A stretch of 64,000 bases of DNA from assembly GCA_905209075.1 (NCBI GenBank), contig CAJLRL010000004.1, positions 62,001-126,000 of the forward strand, written 5' to 3'. A model generated the notes under the pieces. That model saw only the letters and a list, made by a program, of their open reading frames with translations. It made no database searches and was not told the origin of the DNA. A program made the position numbers and the translations under genes. Positions 26,654-35,700 of this stretch are shown in pieces (position 1 is the stretch's first letter; each line of letters starts with the position of its first letter). Source of the stretch: an uncultured Lachnospiraceae bacterium. GTDB taxonomy: Bacteria; Bacillota; Clostridia; Lachnospirales; Lachnospiraceae.

Positions 26654-27121
26654 ATGAGCGAGATGGACTACAACAATTCAGATAAAAAAGCGGCAAATGA
26701 CACTATCTGTCTTTTGCAGGAGTGCAGTGCCAGCTGCAAGATGGCTATAGAGAGCATGGATGAGGTAAGAGAGCATGTCGGGGACAAACAGCTGCGTGAG
26801 ATCATAGACAAATATTATGATGCACATACTAAGCTTCGTGTAGACTGCCGTGAAGAGCTTGACAGATTTGACGCAGATGAAAAAGAACCAAATTTTTTTG
26901 CAAAGACTTCATCAAGTGTGCAGACAAAAGTGCGGATGAAAATAGACAATGATAAATCGCAGGCGGCGAAGATTTTGACAAAAGGATGCAATATGGGCAT
27001 TGAATCTCTGAGTGAATATATTAATGAATATGACTGTGCAGACGATGGGAGTATGAAGATTGCAGACAGGCTGCGTGACCTTGAAGAGACGATGGTCGGT
27101 GATCTTGAAGCGTTCTTATAA
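26654..27121 (+). CDS. Small all-helical protein, possibly four-helix bundle
   Basis: 155 residues, almost entirely predicted helix and highly charged, with cysteines at QECSASCK, VDCREE, KGCNMG and YDCADD. The layout (four amphipathic helices with R/E-rich faces, for example HTKLRVDCREELDRFD) resembles DUF2383/PA2169-like or other ferritin-like bundles, but clear diiron ExxH pairs are not seen, so metal binding is not claimed. The start is ATG 26654, five bases after GGAGG; ATG 26651 is the alternative. It is monocistronic, between the nuclease-like gene and a bidirectional terminator. Function unknown. Confidence 0.65.
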   Translation: MSEMDYNNSDKKAANDTICLLQECSASCKMAIESMDEVREHVGDKQLREIIDKYYDAHTKLRVDCREELDRFDADEKEPNFFAKTSSSVQTKVRMKIDNDKSQAAKILTKGCNMGIESLSEYINEYDCADDGSMKIADRLRDLEETMVGDLEAFL

Positions 27122-27132
27122 AATAAGTTCTA

Positions 27133-27170
27133 AAATAAAACCGGATAGCATTGAGCTGTCCGGTTTTGTA
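27133..27170. terminator. Bidirectional terminator between convergent genes
   Basis: A 13-bp stem (AAAACCGGATAGC with GCTGTCCGGTTTT, one G-U) and an ATTGA loop. The A-tract on the left and T-tract on the right let it work for both the + strand helical protein and the - strand FliD-like gene. Confidence 0.85.
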
Positions 27171-27197
27171 GCAGATTTGATTGTGAAAATGATTGAT

Positions 27198-28496
27198 TCA
27201 GGCGAAACTGTCAAGCATCATTCCGGCATAAATCGAAGAAATATATGGAGTATTAAAGTTATGCCCCGGATTTTTGTAAGCAACAACTACTTTCGGAACA
27301 TAATCCATAGGATTGACGGAGGCAGAGCTTGCCTTGTCGCCTATCATATCGCGGAATGCAGACAGTGTGTGGAACGTTGCATCGGCACGATCTGGCTGGA
27401 CTGCGTTTGAAAGGATATCCTTATCTATTGTGATTTTTCCATCATCGTTTGTCATAAGGCCAATGTATTCAAGTGAGGCCTTGCGGGATGTTGAAATTGA
27501 ACTCATATCGCGCAATAGCTTGTTGGAGCCTGATTTGTCGGAAGGGTGTTCTTTTGCGGTATCTAAGATTCCATTATAGGCATCTATAAGAATCTGGACG
27601 TTATCAGCAACCGCATCAGAATTAGTCTTAAATCTTATTGAAACGGGCGTTGAGGCATCTGTTTCTTTGTTTAATGTGAGCTCAAAAACATTATTGATCG
27701 TAAATGTGTTCGATAAAGAAGAGTGTTCTTTGCCATTTAAAGTAAAACTTGAATTAGAGGCTTCAGAAGTAACTCTGTTTATCCCAAGTGTCTTCATGCC
27801 GGCAATCGAATCAGAACTTGCGGTAGGAGAAATAGAAAAAAGGTATTTCTCACTTTCGCTTAATCCTGTCTGGCTTGAAGTAAGCTGTAAGGCGCTTTCA
27901 TTGCCGGAATTATCAATTACATGCGATGTAATTCCGAGAGAAGCATTATTTATGAGATCTGAAAGTTTGTTGAGTATCTGAGAATTGTTCTCACCCTGAC
28001 TTACGGTAAACTGAAATTCATAGGCAGAATTTGTCGTGTCAAGATTGAACGAGTAATTTCCGGGAACAAAGGACAACGCCTTGTTGTTCAGAAAATTTCC
28101 TGTGTTAATCTGTGGAGTAGCTATTTTATCGACTGAGATATCAAAACCATCAGAATTATTTTCCTCGTTGCCGTCACCTACATATTTTACATCAACAGAA
28201 TCGGGGTCAGAAGATACTGCGACCTTTTTCTGGAAAGAGTCCGCAAAAGAGCCATAGCTGTCAGAGAGAGAAGCAACGGCGTTCTGGATATTCTTAGAAC
28301 TTTCCTTAATATCGATGGCATACTTTTTAGCCTCTGACAGGTTGGAAATTTTGTACAGAGGGGACTCTTTGTTTGCCTTTATTATTTTATTGTAGACTTT
28401 ACGCAAGTCGCTTTTCTTGTGTGAATCATAGCGAGATACTTCTTTATGTGCATAGTTGCTGACATAGTAAGCGTATGCGCTGTCGATCTTTGCCAT
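27198..28496 (-). CDS. FliD-like (flagellar hook-associated 2 / cap) protein, stand-alone
   Basis: 432 residues with no other flagellar gene near it. The middle (ISVDKIATPQINTGNFLNNK, GITSHVIDNSGNESALQLTS) resembles the FliD N-terminal / hook IN motif, and the end (SSISTSRKASLEYIGLMTN, DDGKITIDKDIL) resembles the FliD C-terminal domain. No signal peptide is seen, as for FliD, which uses the flagellar export route. A true cap normally has long coiled-coil ends; here the N-terminus (MAKIDSAYAYYVSNYAHK) is different. It may be a divergent cap or a surface protein derived from one. Start at 28496 with AGGAGGGG upstream; a promoter lies at 28604-28632. Confidence 0.68.
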   Translation of the reverse strand: MAKIDSAYAYYVSNYAHKEVSRYDSHKKSDLRKVYNKIIKANKESPLYKISNLSEAKKYAIDIKESSKNIQNAVASLSDSYGSFADSFQKKVAVSSDPDSVDVKYVGDGNEENNSDGFDISVDKIATPQINTGNFLNNKALSFVPGNYSFNLDTTNSAYEFQFTVSQGENNSQILNKLSDLINNASLGITSHVIDNSGNESALQLTSSQTGLSESEKYLFSISPTASSDSIAGMKTLGINRVTSEASNSSFTLNGKEHSSLSNTFTINNVFELTLNKETDASTPVSIRFKTNSDAVADNVQILIDAYNGILDTAKEHPSDKSGSNKLLRDMSSISTSRKASLEYIGLMTNDDGKITIDKDILSNAVQPDRADATFHTLSAFRDMIGDKASSASVNPMDYVPKVVVAYKNPGHNFNTPYISSIYAGMMLDSFA

Positions 28497-28603
28497 TTAG
28501 ACCCCTCCTTTCTTCCGTGAAATATGTGCTGACGTGCACAGGGGTATTTTAAGTGGTGCATAAAATAGCACCGGTCAGTCAATAAATCCATTTATACGTA
28601 TAT

Positions 28604-28632
28604 ATTATATCGTCACAGAAAGCTGTTTTCAA
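28604..28632 (-). promoter_or_regulatory. Sigma-A type promoter of the FliD-like gene
   Basis: On the - strand, TTGAAA (28627-28632) is spaced 17 bases from TATAAT (28604-28609). The leader of about 100 bases to the start codon contains a small hairpin (GGTGC...GCACC). It is a housekeeping-type promoter, not the sigma-28 form usual for late flagellar genes. Confidence 0.75.
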
Positions 28633-28755
28633 CAGTGAAATACTTGTAAAAATCAAAAAAATATATTATTATCAAAAAAATAGCATATTCAGACGGTACG
28701 ATCAGCACTTTGTATATGGAAATGGCAGATAATTGAAGAAATATGGTAAAACCCC

Positions 28756-28785
28756 TTGACGGCAGTGGATTATCTATGATATATT
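28756..28785 (+). promoter_or_regulatory. Promoter of the rpmG-secE-nusG-rplK transcript
   Basis: TTGACG at 28756-28761 and TATATT at 28780-28785 with an 18-base spacer, about 85 bases before rpmG. The rest of the 375-base gap back to the FliD-like gene holds only the divergent promoter and AT-rich sequence. Confidence 0.75.
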
Positions 28786-28871
28786 ATGTGGGCTTGGAAA
28801 ATAGGTCTTTTTTTTATGCCTTTTTTTAAAGGCTGAAAAAACAACAAAGAATTTAAACGGAGGTGGAAGTC

Positions 28872-29021
28872 GTGCGTACAAAAATTACATTAGCATGCAC
28901 AGAGTGTCAGCGTCGTAATTACAATATGACAAAAGACAAAAAAACTCATCCGGACAGAATGGAAACCAAGAAGTATTGTAGATTCTGCAGAACTCATACA
29001 ATGCACAAGGAAACAAAATAG
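28872..29021 (+). CDS. rpmG: Ribosomal protein L33
   Basis: A 49-codon gene starting with GTG. The product begins MRTKITLACTECQRRNY and ends in FCRTHTMHKETK. The two CxxC pairs (CTEC, CRFC) show the zinc-binding form of L33. A strong GGAGGTGG lies just upstream. It heads the operon before secE, the usual Firmicutes arrangement. Confidence 0.95.
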   Translation: MRTKITLACTECQRRNYNMTKDKKTHPDRMETKKYCRFCRTHTMHKETK

Positions 29022-29048
29022 TCTGGGAACTGAGTAAAGGAGTACATT

Positions 29049-29264
29049 ATGGGACAGAATGAAAAAGTCGAAAAGGCTCCAAAGACAAGCTGGTTTTCAG
29101 GACTTAAATCAGAATTCCAAAAGATTATCTGGCCTGAGAAACAGTCTGTGATTAGACAGACTCTTGCGGTGATAGCTGTTTCAGTCGTTACCGGTCTTAT
29201 TATCGCGCTTCTTGACTGGGCAATCCATCAGGGCGTAGATTTCCTTATTGGTTTAAACATTTAA
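29049..29264 (+). CDS. secE: Preprotein translocase subunit SecE
   Basis: 71 residues with a single C-terminal transmembrane helix (TLAVIAVSVVTGLIIALLD), preceded by the conserved amphipathic FSGLKSEFQKIIWPEKQSV. It clamps SecY in the membrane translocase. The start is ATG 29049 with AAAGGAG, followed directly by nusG, as in most bacteria. Confidence 0.95.
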   Translation: MGQNEKVEKAPKTSWFSGLKSEFQKIIWPEKQSVIRQTLAVIAVSVVTGLIIALLDWAIHQGVDFLIGLNI

Positions 29265-29282
29265 CACGGAGGCAAAGTGATT

Positions 29283-29801
29283 ATGGCAGAAGCGAACTGG
29301 TATGTAGTTCATACCTATTCAGGTTATGAAAACAAGGTCAAAGCAAATATTGACAAAACAATTGAAAACAGACATCTTGAGGACCAGATTTTAGAGGTGC
29401 GCGTTCCTTTGGAAGAGGTAACAGAGGTAAAAAACGGTGTTAAAAAACAGGTTTCCAAGAAGATGTTTCCGGGCTATGTGCTTATTCATATGATTATGAA
29501 TGATGACACATGGTATGTTGTAAGAAATACCAGAGGCGTAACCGGATTTGTTGGTCCGGGAAGTAAGCCTGTACCTCTCACAGAAGCCGAGATGAGACCT
29601 TTGGGAATCAAGGCTGAGAACGTTGTGGTAGATTTTGCTGAGGGTGACATGATAGTCGTTATCGGCGGTGTCTGGAAAGATACAGTTGGTGTTATCACAG
29701 CTATGAATCATCACAAACAGACAGTTACGATCAATGTAGAGCTGTTCGGTCGCGAAACACCGGTAGAAGTAAGTTTCGCAGATGTTAAGAAAACAAATTA
29801 A
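29283..29801 (+). CDS. nusG: Transcription termination/antitermination protein NusG
   Basis: 172 residues. The NGN domain (WYVVHTYSGYENKVK, FPGYVLIHM, VRNTRGVTGFVG) is followed by the KOW domain (VVIGGVWKDTVGVI). It binds RNA polymerase at the clamp and couples it to elongation or translation factors. The start chosen is ATG 29283, ten bases after GGAGG; GTG 29277 is only four bases from it. Linked to secE upstream and rplK 14 bases downstream. Confidence 0.96.
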   Translation: MAEANWYVVHTYSGYENKVKANIDKTIENRHLEDQILEVRVPLEEVTEVKNGVKKQVSKKMFPGYVLIHMIMNDDTWYVVRNTRGVTGFVGPGSKPVPLTEAEMRPLGIKAENVVVDFAEGDMIVVIGGVWKDTVGVITAMNHHKQTVTINVELFGRETPVEVSFADVKKTN

Positions 29802-29815
29802 GGAGGCAATTCCAA

Positions 29816-30241
29816 ATGGCAAAGAAAGTAGAAGGATACATTAAATTGCAGATCCCTGCTGGAAAGGCAACTCCAGCTCCTCCAGTTGGACCTGCACTTG
29901 GACAGCACGGTGTAAACATCGTAGAGTTCACAAAGCAGTTTAATGCAAAGACAGCCGATCAGGGCGACTTAATTATCCCTGTAGTTATTACTGTATATGC
30001 AGATAGAAGTTTTAGCTTCATTACTAAAACACCACCTGCTCCAGTATTGATCAAAAAAGCTTGCAAGATTCAGTCTGGTTCAGGCGAGCCAAACAAAAAG
30101 AAAGTTGCTAAGATCACAAAGGCACAGGTTCAGGAAATCGCTGAGCTTAAAATGCCTGACTTAAACGCAGCTTCACTTGAGTCTGCTATGAGCATGATCG
30201 CTGGTACAGCAAGATCAATGGGTGTTGAGGTAGTTGACTAG
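29816..30241 (+). CDS. rplK: Ribosomal protein L11
   Basis: 141 residues, the family length. IKLQIPAGKATPAPPVGPAL and GQHGVNIVEFTKQFN form the N-terminal domain, and the C-terminal half (AGTARSMGVEV) binds 23S rRNA at the GTPase centre. The start is ATG 29816 with AAGGAGG. Confidence 0.97.
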   Translation: MAKKVEGYIKLQIPAGKATPAPPVGPALGQHGVNIVEFTKQFNAKTADQGDLIIPVVITVYADRSFSFITKTPPAPVLIKKACKIQSGSGEPNKKKVAKITKAQVQEIAELKMPDLNAASLESAMSMIAGTARSMGVEVVD

Positions 30242-30469
30242 ACCGGAAGCACTTAGCGAAGCCAAGCGAATAACGCGCCGGCTGAGGTTAGTGTGAGGTC
30301 GTTCTCTGAGATTAGTGAAAGTAAGCCTTTCGGGCGAAGCTTGAGCTTAGCGAAGAGAACATACCCCTAAAATAGTTACAAATTTATGTAACCTAAATCA
30401 AAATAACAAAGAAACGTAAATAGTGGGAGGGACCCTCTCCCGATATTACCACCAGGAGGTTATTATTTC
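30242..30469 (+). other. Structured rplK-rplA spacer with nested hairpins
   Basis: No ORF. An outer pair GTTCTCT / AGAGAAC (30310-30361) encloses TAAGC / GCTTA, and GCTTAGCGAAG-type words recur (cacttagcgaag near 30251, gagcttagcgaag near 30346). A second small hairpin, GGGAG...CTCCC, sits near 30425-30440 just before the rplA ribosome site. The leader may fold and influence L1 synthesis or RNA processing; this is inference. Confidence 0.45.
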
Positions 30470-31165
30470 ATGAAAAGAGGAAAGAAGTATCAAGACGCTG
30501 TTAAAGCATTTGATAAGAAAGAGCAGTATGATGTTGCTGACGCAATCGCTCTTGTAAAAAAGAATGCTACAGCTAAATTTGATGAGACAATCGAACTTCA
30601 TCTTAGAACAGGTTGTGATGGACGTCACGCAGAACAGCAGATCCGTGGAGCTGTTGTATTACCACACGGAACAGGAAAAACAGTTAAAGTTTTAGTTTTC
30701 GCTAAGGGAACTAAGGTTGACGAGGCACAGGCAGCAGGAGCTGACTTCGTTGGAGGCGAGGAGTTAATTCCAAAGATCCAGAACGAGGGATGGTTAGACT
30801 TCGACGTTGTAGTTGCTACACCTGATATGATGGGTGTTGTTGGTCGTTTAGGACGTGTCCTTGGACCAAAGGGCTTAATGCCAAACCCAAAAGCTGGTAC
30901 AGTTACTATGGATGTAACAAAAGCTGTTAACGACATCAAAGCTGGTAAGATTGAGTACAGATTAGACAAGACAAATATTATCCATGTGCCAGTTGGAAAA
31001 GCATCTTTCACAGACGAGCAGTTAAGCGACAACTTCCAGTCTCTTATGGGTGCAATTAACAAAGCAAAACCTGCCAGCTTAAAGGGTCAGTATATTAAGA
31101 GTGCAACTCTTACATCTACAATGGGACCTGGCGTTAAGTTAAACGTAGTTAAGATTTCACAGTAA
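30470..31165 (+). CDS. rplA: Ribosomal protein L1
   Basis: 231 residues. Binds 23S rRNA at the L1 stalk and is usually an autogenous repressor of its operon. Conserved blocks seen are ELHLRTGCDGRHAEQQIRGA, VVLPHGTGK, LGRVLGPKGLMPNPKAGTV and the C-terminal TMGPGVKLN. The start is ATG 30470 with CAGGAGG. The spacer from rplK is longer (228 bases) than usual. Confidence 0.97.
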   Translation: MKRGKKYQDAVKAFDKKEQYDVADAIALVKKNATAKFDETIELHLRTGCDGRHAEQQIRGAVVLPHGTGKTVKVLVFAKGTKVDEAQAAGADFVGGEELIPKIQNEGWLDFDVVVATPDMMGVVGRLGRVLGPKGLMPNPKAGTVTMDVTKAVNDIKAGKIEYRLDKTNIIHVPVGKASFTDEQLSDNFQSLMGAINKAKPASLKGQYIKSATLTSTMGPGVKLNVVKISQ

Positions 31166-31236
31166 GATATTTAGTAACTAGTAAATGAGTCGATAAGACC
31201 TATCAAACGCCAAGCGAAAAGTTTTGCGGAAAGTTA

Positions 31237-31265
31237 TTGACATCCGTGATATAGTTTGATATAAT
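31237..31265 (+). promoter_or_regulatory. Consensus promoter of rplJ-rplL
   Basis: TTGACA (31237-31242), a 17-base spacer and TATAAT (31260-31265): a perfect sigma-A consensus, directly upstream of the L10 leader. Confidence 0.9.
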
Positions 31266-31274
31266 TTGCAATGC

Positions 31275-31394
31275 ATATTGCCGAAGACAGTAGGTGCCGT
31301 AAGGCGTAAACGTAGAACCTACCGAGGGAATTTTCGAGATTTATCTTGAATTTTGACTTGTACCCTTCTGTCGTCAGGCAGGAGGGTTTCTTTG
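31275..31394 (+). ncRNA. L10 leader (r-protein autoregulatory RNA) with attenuator
   Basis: The stretch from about 31280 holds the Firmicutes L10-leader signature (CCGAAGACAGTAGGTGC ... CCTACCGAGG), the kink-turn region bound by the L10-L12 complex. It ends in an intrinsic terminator: stem ACCCTTCTG / CAGGAGGGT at 31363-31388 with TTTCTTT. Excess L10 is expected to stabilise the leader fold and favour termination. Confidence 0.82.
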
Positions 31395-31454
31395 ATTTAT
31401 AAATCAAATACCTCATGTCTTTTATGCAAAAATCTAAAAGGAGGTAAATGAATC

Positions 31455-31985
31455 GTGGCAAAGGTAGAACTTAAACAGCCAATCGTAGACGAGATTTCTG
31501 GTGTGATCAAGGACGCACAGTCAGTAGTAGTTGTTGACTATCGTGGACTTACAGTATCAGAGGATACTCAGTTACGTAAACAGTTAAGAGAAGCTGGTGT
31601 GTCTTACAAGGTATACAAAAATACTTTAGTAAGCCGTGCAGTTGAAGGAACAGAGTTCGAGAGCTTAAGAGATGTCCTCGAAGGACCAAGTGCTTTCGCT
31701 GTTTCAACAGATGATGCAACAGCTCCAGCAAGAATTTTAGCTAAGTTCGCTAAAACAGCTCCAGCTTTAGAGATCAAAGCAGGTGTAGTTGAGGGAACAT
31801 ACTATGATGCTGAGGGAATGAAAGCAATCGCTTCAGTACCTAGCAGAGACGAGCTTCTTTCAAAATTACTTGGAAGCTTACAGTCACCTATTACAAATCT
31901 TGCACGTGTTCTTAATCAGATCGCAGAGCAGGGTGGATCAGCAGATGCAGCTGCAGAGACAGCTGAGGCCCCAGCAGAGGCTTAA
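31455..31985 (+). CDS. rplJ: Ribosomal protein L10
   Basis: 176 residues, GTG start at 31455 with AAGGAGG. The N-terminal rRNA-binding half (SVVVVDYRGLTVSEDTQLRK, YKVYKNTLVSRA) and the C-terminal helix for L7/L12 dimers (LGSLQSPITNLARVLNQIA) are clear; the tail is Ala/Glu-rich. Preceded by its autoregulatory leader and followed by rplL. Confidence 0.97.
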   Translation: MAKVELKQPIVDEISGVIKDAQSVVVVDYRGLTVSEDTQLRKQLREAGVSYKVYKNTLVSRAVEGTEFESLRDVLEGPSAFAVSTDDATAPARILAKFAKTAPALEIKAGVVEGTYYDAEGMKAIASVPSRDELLSKLLGSLQSPITNLARVLNQIAEQGGSADAAAETAEAPAEA

Positions 31986-32052
31986 TATCGGTTGAAAAGA
32001 AAACAATAAATAGATCGTATATGGATCAAATTTTATAATGGAGGAAAATAAA

Positions 32053-32427
32053 ATGGCAAAATTAACAACAGCAGAGTTTATTGATGCTATCAAAGAGTTA
32101 AGCGTATTAGAGTTAAATGATTTAGTAAAAGCTTGTGAAGAAGAGTTCGGTGTATCTGCAGCAGCAGGTGTTGTAGTTGCAGCAGCAGGAGCTGACGGAG
32201 CAGCAGCAGAGGAGAAAACAGAGTTCGATATCGAGCTTACAGAAGTTGGACCAAACAAAGTTAAAGTTATCAAAGTTGTTCGTGAGATCACAGGACTTGG
32301 ACTTAAAGAAGCTAAAGATGCAGTTGATGGTGCACCAAAGGTTATCAAAGAGCAGGCTGACAAGGCTACAGCTGATGATGCTAAGGCTAAACTTGAGGCT
32401 GAGGGAGCAAAAGTTACTCTTAAGTAA
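32053..32427 (+). CDS. rplL: Ribosomal protein L7/L12
   Basis: 124 residues. N-terminal dimerisation helices (LTTAEFIDAIKELSVLELND), an Ala-rich hinge, and the C-terminal factor-binding domain (KVIKVVREITGLGLKEAKD). The start is ATG 32053, nine bases after GGAGG; the ATG at 32038 overlaps that ribosome site. A terminator follows. Confidence 0.97.
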   Translation: MAKLTTAEFIDAIKELSVLELNDLVKACEEEFGVSAAAGVVVAAAGADGAAAEEKTEFDIELTEVGPNKVKVIKVVREITGLGLKEAKDAVDGAPKVIKEQADKATADDAKAKLEAEGAKVTLK

Positions 32428-32445
32428 TCAAACTTCTATAAAAAT

Positions 32446-32476
32446 AAAGGGATTCTCATATGGGAGTCCCTTTTTA
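32446..32476 (+). terminator. Terminator after rplL
   Basis: Stem AAAGGGATTCTC / GGGAGTCCCTTT (two G-U pairs) with an ATAT loop and five T. It separates rplJL from rpoBC. Confidence 0.85.
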
Positions 32477-32554
32477 TGCTTTATATCTGATATTCTAATT
32501 GTCCATACATTTTTACATTTCTTAGAAAAAATTTACAAATTTCAGAAAAAACCC

Positions 32555-32583
32555 TTGCAATTAAAATTAAATTGTTGTATAGT
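32555..32583 (+). promoter_or_regulatory. Promoter of rpoB-rpoC
   Basis: TTGCAA (32555-32560), 17 bases, TATAGT (32578-32583), 125 bases before rpoB. The leader has a small hairpin (TTGCACTA ... TGGTGCAG) just after the expected transcription start. Confidence 0.7.
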
Positions 32584-32707
32584 ATACGTTGCACTATTAT
32601 GGTGCAGTAGGCATTTTAGCGCTATTTTTAGCCGGTGTCCTATACAATAGATCGCACGTTTTACGGCAGAACTATTGTCACGAATAAAAACGAGAGGTGA
32701 AACGTCA

Positions 32708-35700
32708 ATGGAGAAAAACAGAATACGTCCAGTCACAGCTGGAAAAAGCATGCGTATGAGTTACTCAAGACAAAAAGAGGTTTTACAGATGCCTAACCTG
32801 ATCGAGGTCCAGAAGGATTCGTATCAGTGGTTCTTAGACGAGGGTCTTAAGGAAGCATTTGCAGATATCTCTCCAATCGCAGATTACAGTGGAAAGCTTA
32901 GTCTCGATTTTGTCGATTTTACATTATGCGAAGATGATGTAAAATATACTATTCCTGAATGCAAGGAAAGAGATGCAACTTACGCAGCACCTTTAAAAGT
33001 AAAGGTGAGACTTCACAATAAAGAGACAGATGAAATCAACGAACATGAGATTTTCATGGGCGATCTGCCACTTATGACAGAGACGGGTACATTCGTAATC
33101 AATGGTGCAGAGCGAGTTATCGTAAGTCAGTTAGTTCGTTCTCCTGGTATTTATTACGGAATTGCTCATGACAAGGTTGGTAAGAAATTATATTCTTGTA
33201 CCGTTATCCCTAATCGTGGTGCATGGTTAGAGTATGAGACGGACTCCAACGACGTTTTTTATGTAAGAGTAGATAGAACACGTAAGGTACCTATCACAGT
33301 ATTATTACGTGCACTTGGAGTAGGAACAAATCAGGCAATTCTTGATATGTTCGGTGATGAACCAAAGATCCAGGCTTCATTCAGCAAAGATCCTGCAATC
33401 ACAGAGCGTGAGCCACAGGGAAGCTACGAGGCTGGTTTATTAGAGTTATATAAAAAGATCCGTCCGGGCGAGCCACTTTCAGTAGAGAGTGCAGAAAGCC
33501 TTATTACAGCAATGTTCTTCGATCCTAGAAGATATGATCTTGCAAAAGTAGGACGTTATAAATTTAATAAGAAATTAGCACTTAAAAACCGCATAAGCGG
33601 ACAGGTTCTGGCAGAGGATGTAGTTGATCCTTCTACAGGTGAGGTTCTTGCCGAGGCAGGAACTGTTGTTACAAGAGAACTTGCTTCGACAATACAGAAT
33701 GCAGCTGTTCCGGCTGTATGGATCCAGACAGAGACAAGAAATGTAAAAATTCTTTCGTCTATGATGGTAGATATCAGAAGCTGGATTCCGGAAATCGAGA
33801 ATCCAAAGGAAATCGGAGTAACAGAACTTGTTTACTATCCTGTTCTTGCTCAGATCATGGAAGAGTATGATTCTCTTGAGGATAGAATCGAAGCTATCAA
33901 GAGAGATATCACAGATCTCATTCCAAAGCATATTACAAAAGAAGATATCTTCGCATCTATCAATTATAATATGCACCTTGAGTGGGGATGCGGTAATGAT
34001 GACGACATCGACCACTTAGGAAACAGACGTATTCGTGCGGTAGGTGAGTTATTACAGAATCAGTACCGTATTGGACTCTCAAGACTTGAGCGTGTTGTCC
34101 GTGAAAGAATGACAACTCAGGATCTAGAGGGAATTTCTCCACAGTCACTTATAAATATAAAACCAGTAACTGCAGCTGTTAAAGAGTTCTTCGGTTCTTC
34201 ACAGCTTTCACAGTTCATGGATCAGAATAACCCTCTTGGTGAGCTTACTCATAAGAGACGTTTATCAGCACTTGGACCTGGTGGTCTTTCAAGAGACCGT
34301 GCCGGATTCGAGGTTCGAGACGTACATTATTCACATTATGGACGTATGTGCCCTGTAGAGACTCCTGAGGGACCAAACATCGGTCTTATCAACTCACTTG
34401 CATGTTATGCAAGGATCAACGAGTATGGATTTGTTGAGGCACCATACCGTAAAATAGATAAAACAGATCCTAAGAACCCTGTTGTGACAGAAAATGTAGT
34501 GTACATGACAGCGGATGAAGAGGATAACTATCACGTAGCACAGGCCAACGAAAAACTTGACGCAGATGGTCATTTTGTTCGTAATTCAGTTTCTGGTCGT
34601 TACAGAGAAGAGACACAGGAATACGATAAGACAGCATTCGATTACATGGATGTATCGCCAAAGATGGTATTCTCAGTGGCTACTGCCCTTATTCCATTCT
34701 TACAGAACGATGACCCTACACGTGCCCTCATGGGATCAAACATGCAGCGTCAGGCAGTACCGCTTCTTACAACAGAAGCTCCTGTAGTTGGTACTGGAAT
34801 AGAGACAAAGGCAGCTGTCGATTCAGGTGTCTGTGTAGTAGCAAAAGCGGATGGAGAGGTTCTTTCTTCAGAATCTAACCGTATCGTTATAAAAGAGACT
34901 GATGGAAACAAGAGAGAGTATATCCTTACAAAATTCTCACGTTCAAACCAGTCAAACTGCTATAACCAGCGCCCAATCGTATTTAAGGGTGACAAGGTTA
35001 AGGCAGGCGATGTTATCGCAGATGGTCCTTCAACAAGCCAGGGAGAGCTTGCTCTTGGAAAGAATCCTCTTATCGGATTCATGACGTGGGAAGGATATAA
35101 CTACGAGGATGCTGTTCTTCTTTCAGAGAGACTTGTAGAGTATGATGTTTATACATCTATTCATATCGAAGAATATGAAGTGGAATCCCGTGATACGAAA
35201 CTTGGACCAGAAGAAATCACACGTGATGTTCCGGGTGTCGGAGATGATGCATTAAAGGATCTTGATGAGAGAGGTATTATCCGTGTAGGTGCTGAGGTCC
35301 GTGCAGGTGATATCCTTGTTGGAAAAGTTACACCTAAGGGAGAAACAGAGCTTACAGCAGAAGAGAGACTTCTTCGTGCAATCTTTGGTGAGAAAGCAAG
35401 AGAAGTCCGTGATACATCACTTAAGGTGCCACATGGTGCTTATGGTATCGTTGTAGACGCAAAAGTATTTACAAGAGAAGGCGGAGATGAGTTATCTCCT
35501 GGAGTAAACCAGTCAGTCCGTATCTATATCGCACAGAAGAGAAAGATCTCTGTCGGTGATAAGATGGCCGGACGTCATGGTAACAAGGGTGTCGTTTCCC
35601 GTGTACTTCCTGTTGAGGATATGCCTTTCCTTCCAAACGGACGTCCACTGGATATCGTACTTAACCCACTCGGTGTGCCTTCACGAATGAACATCGGTCA

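Noticed and set aside
28872..29048. tRNA gene near secE (common in other bacteria)
   Set aside because: The segment is fully explained by rpmG and its spacer; no cloverleaf or T-loop GTTCRA motif was found here, and no tRNA or rRNA was recognised elsewhere in the window.
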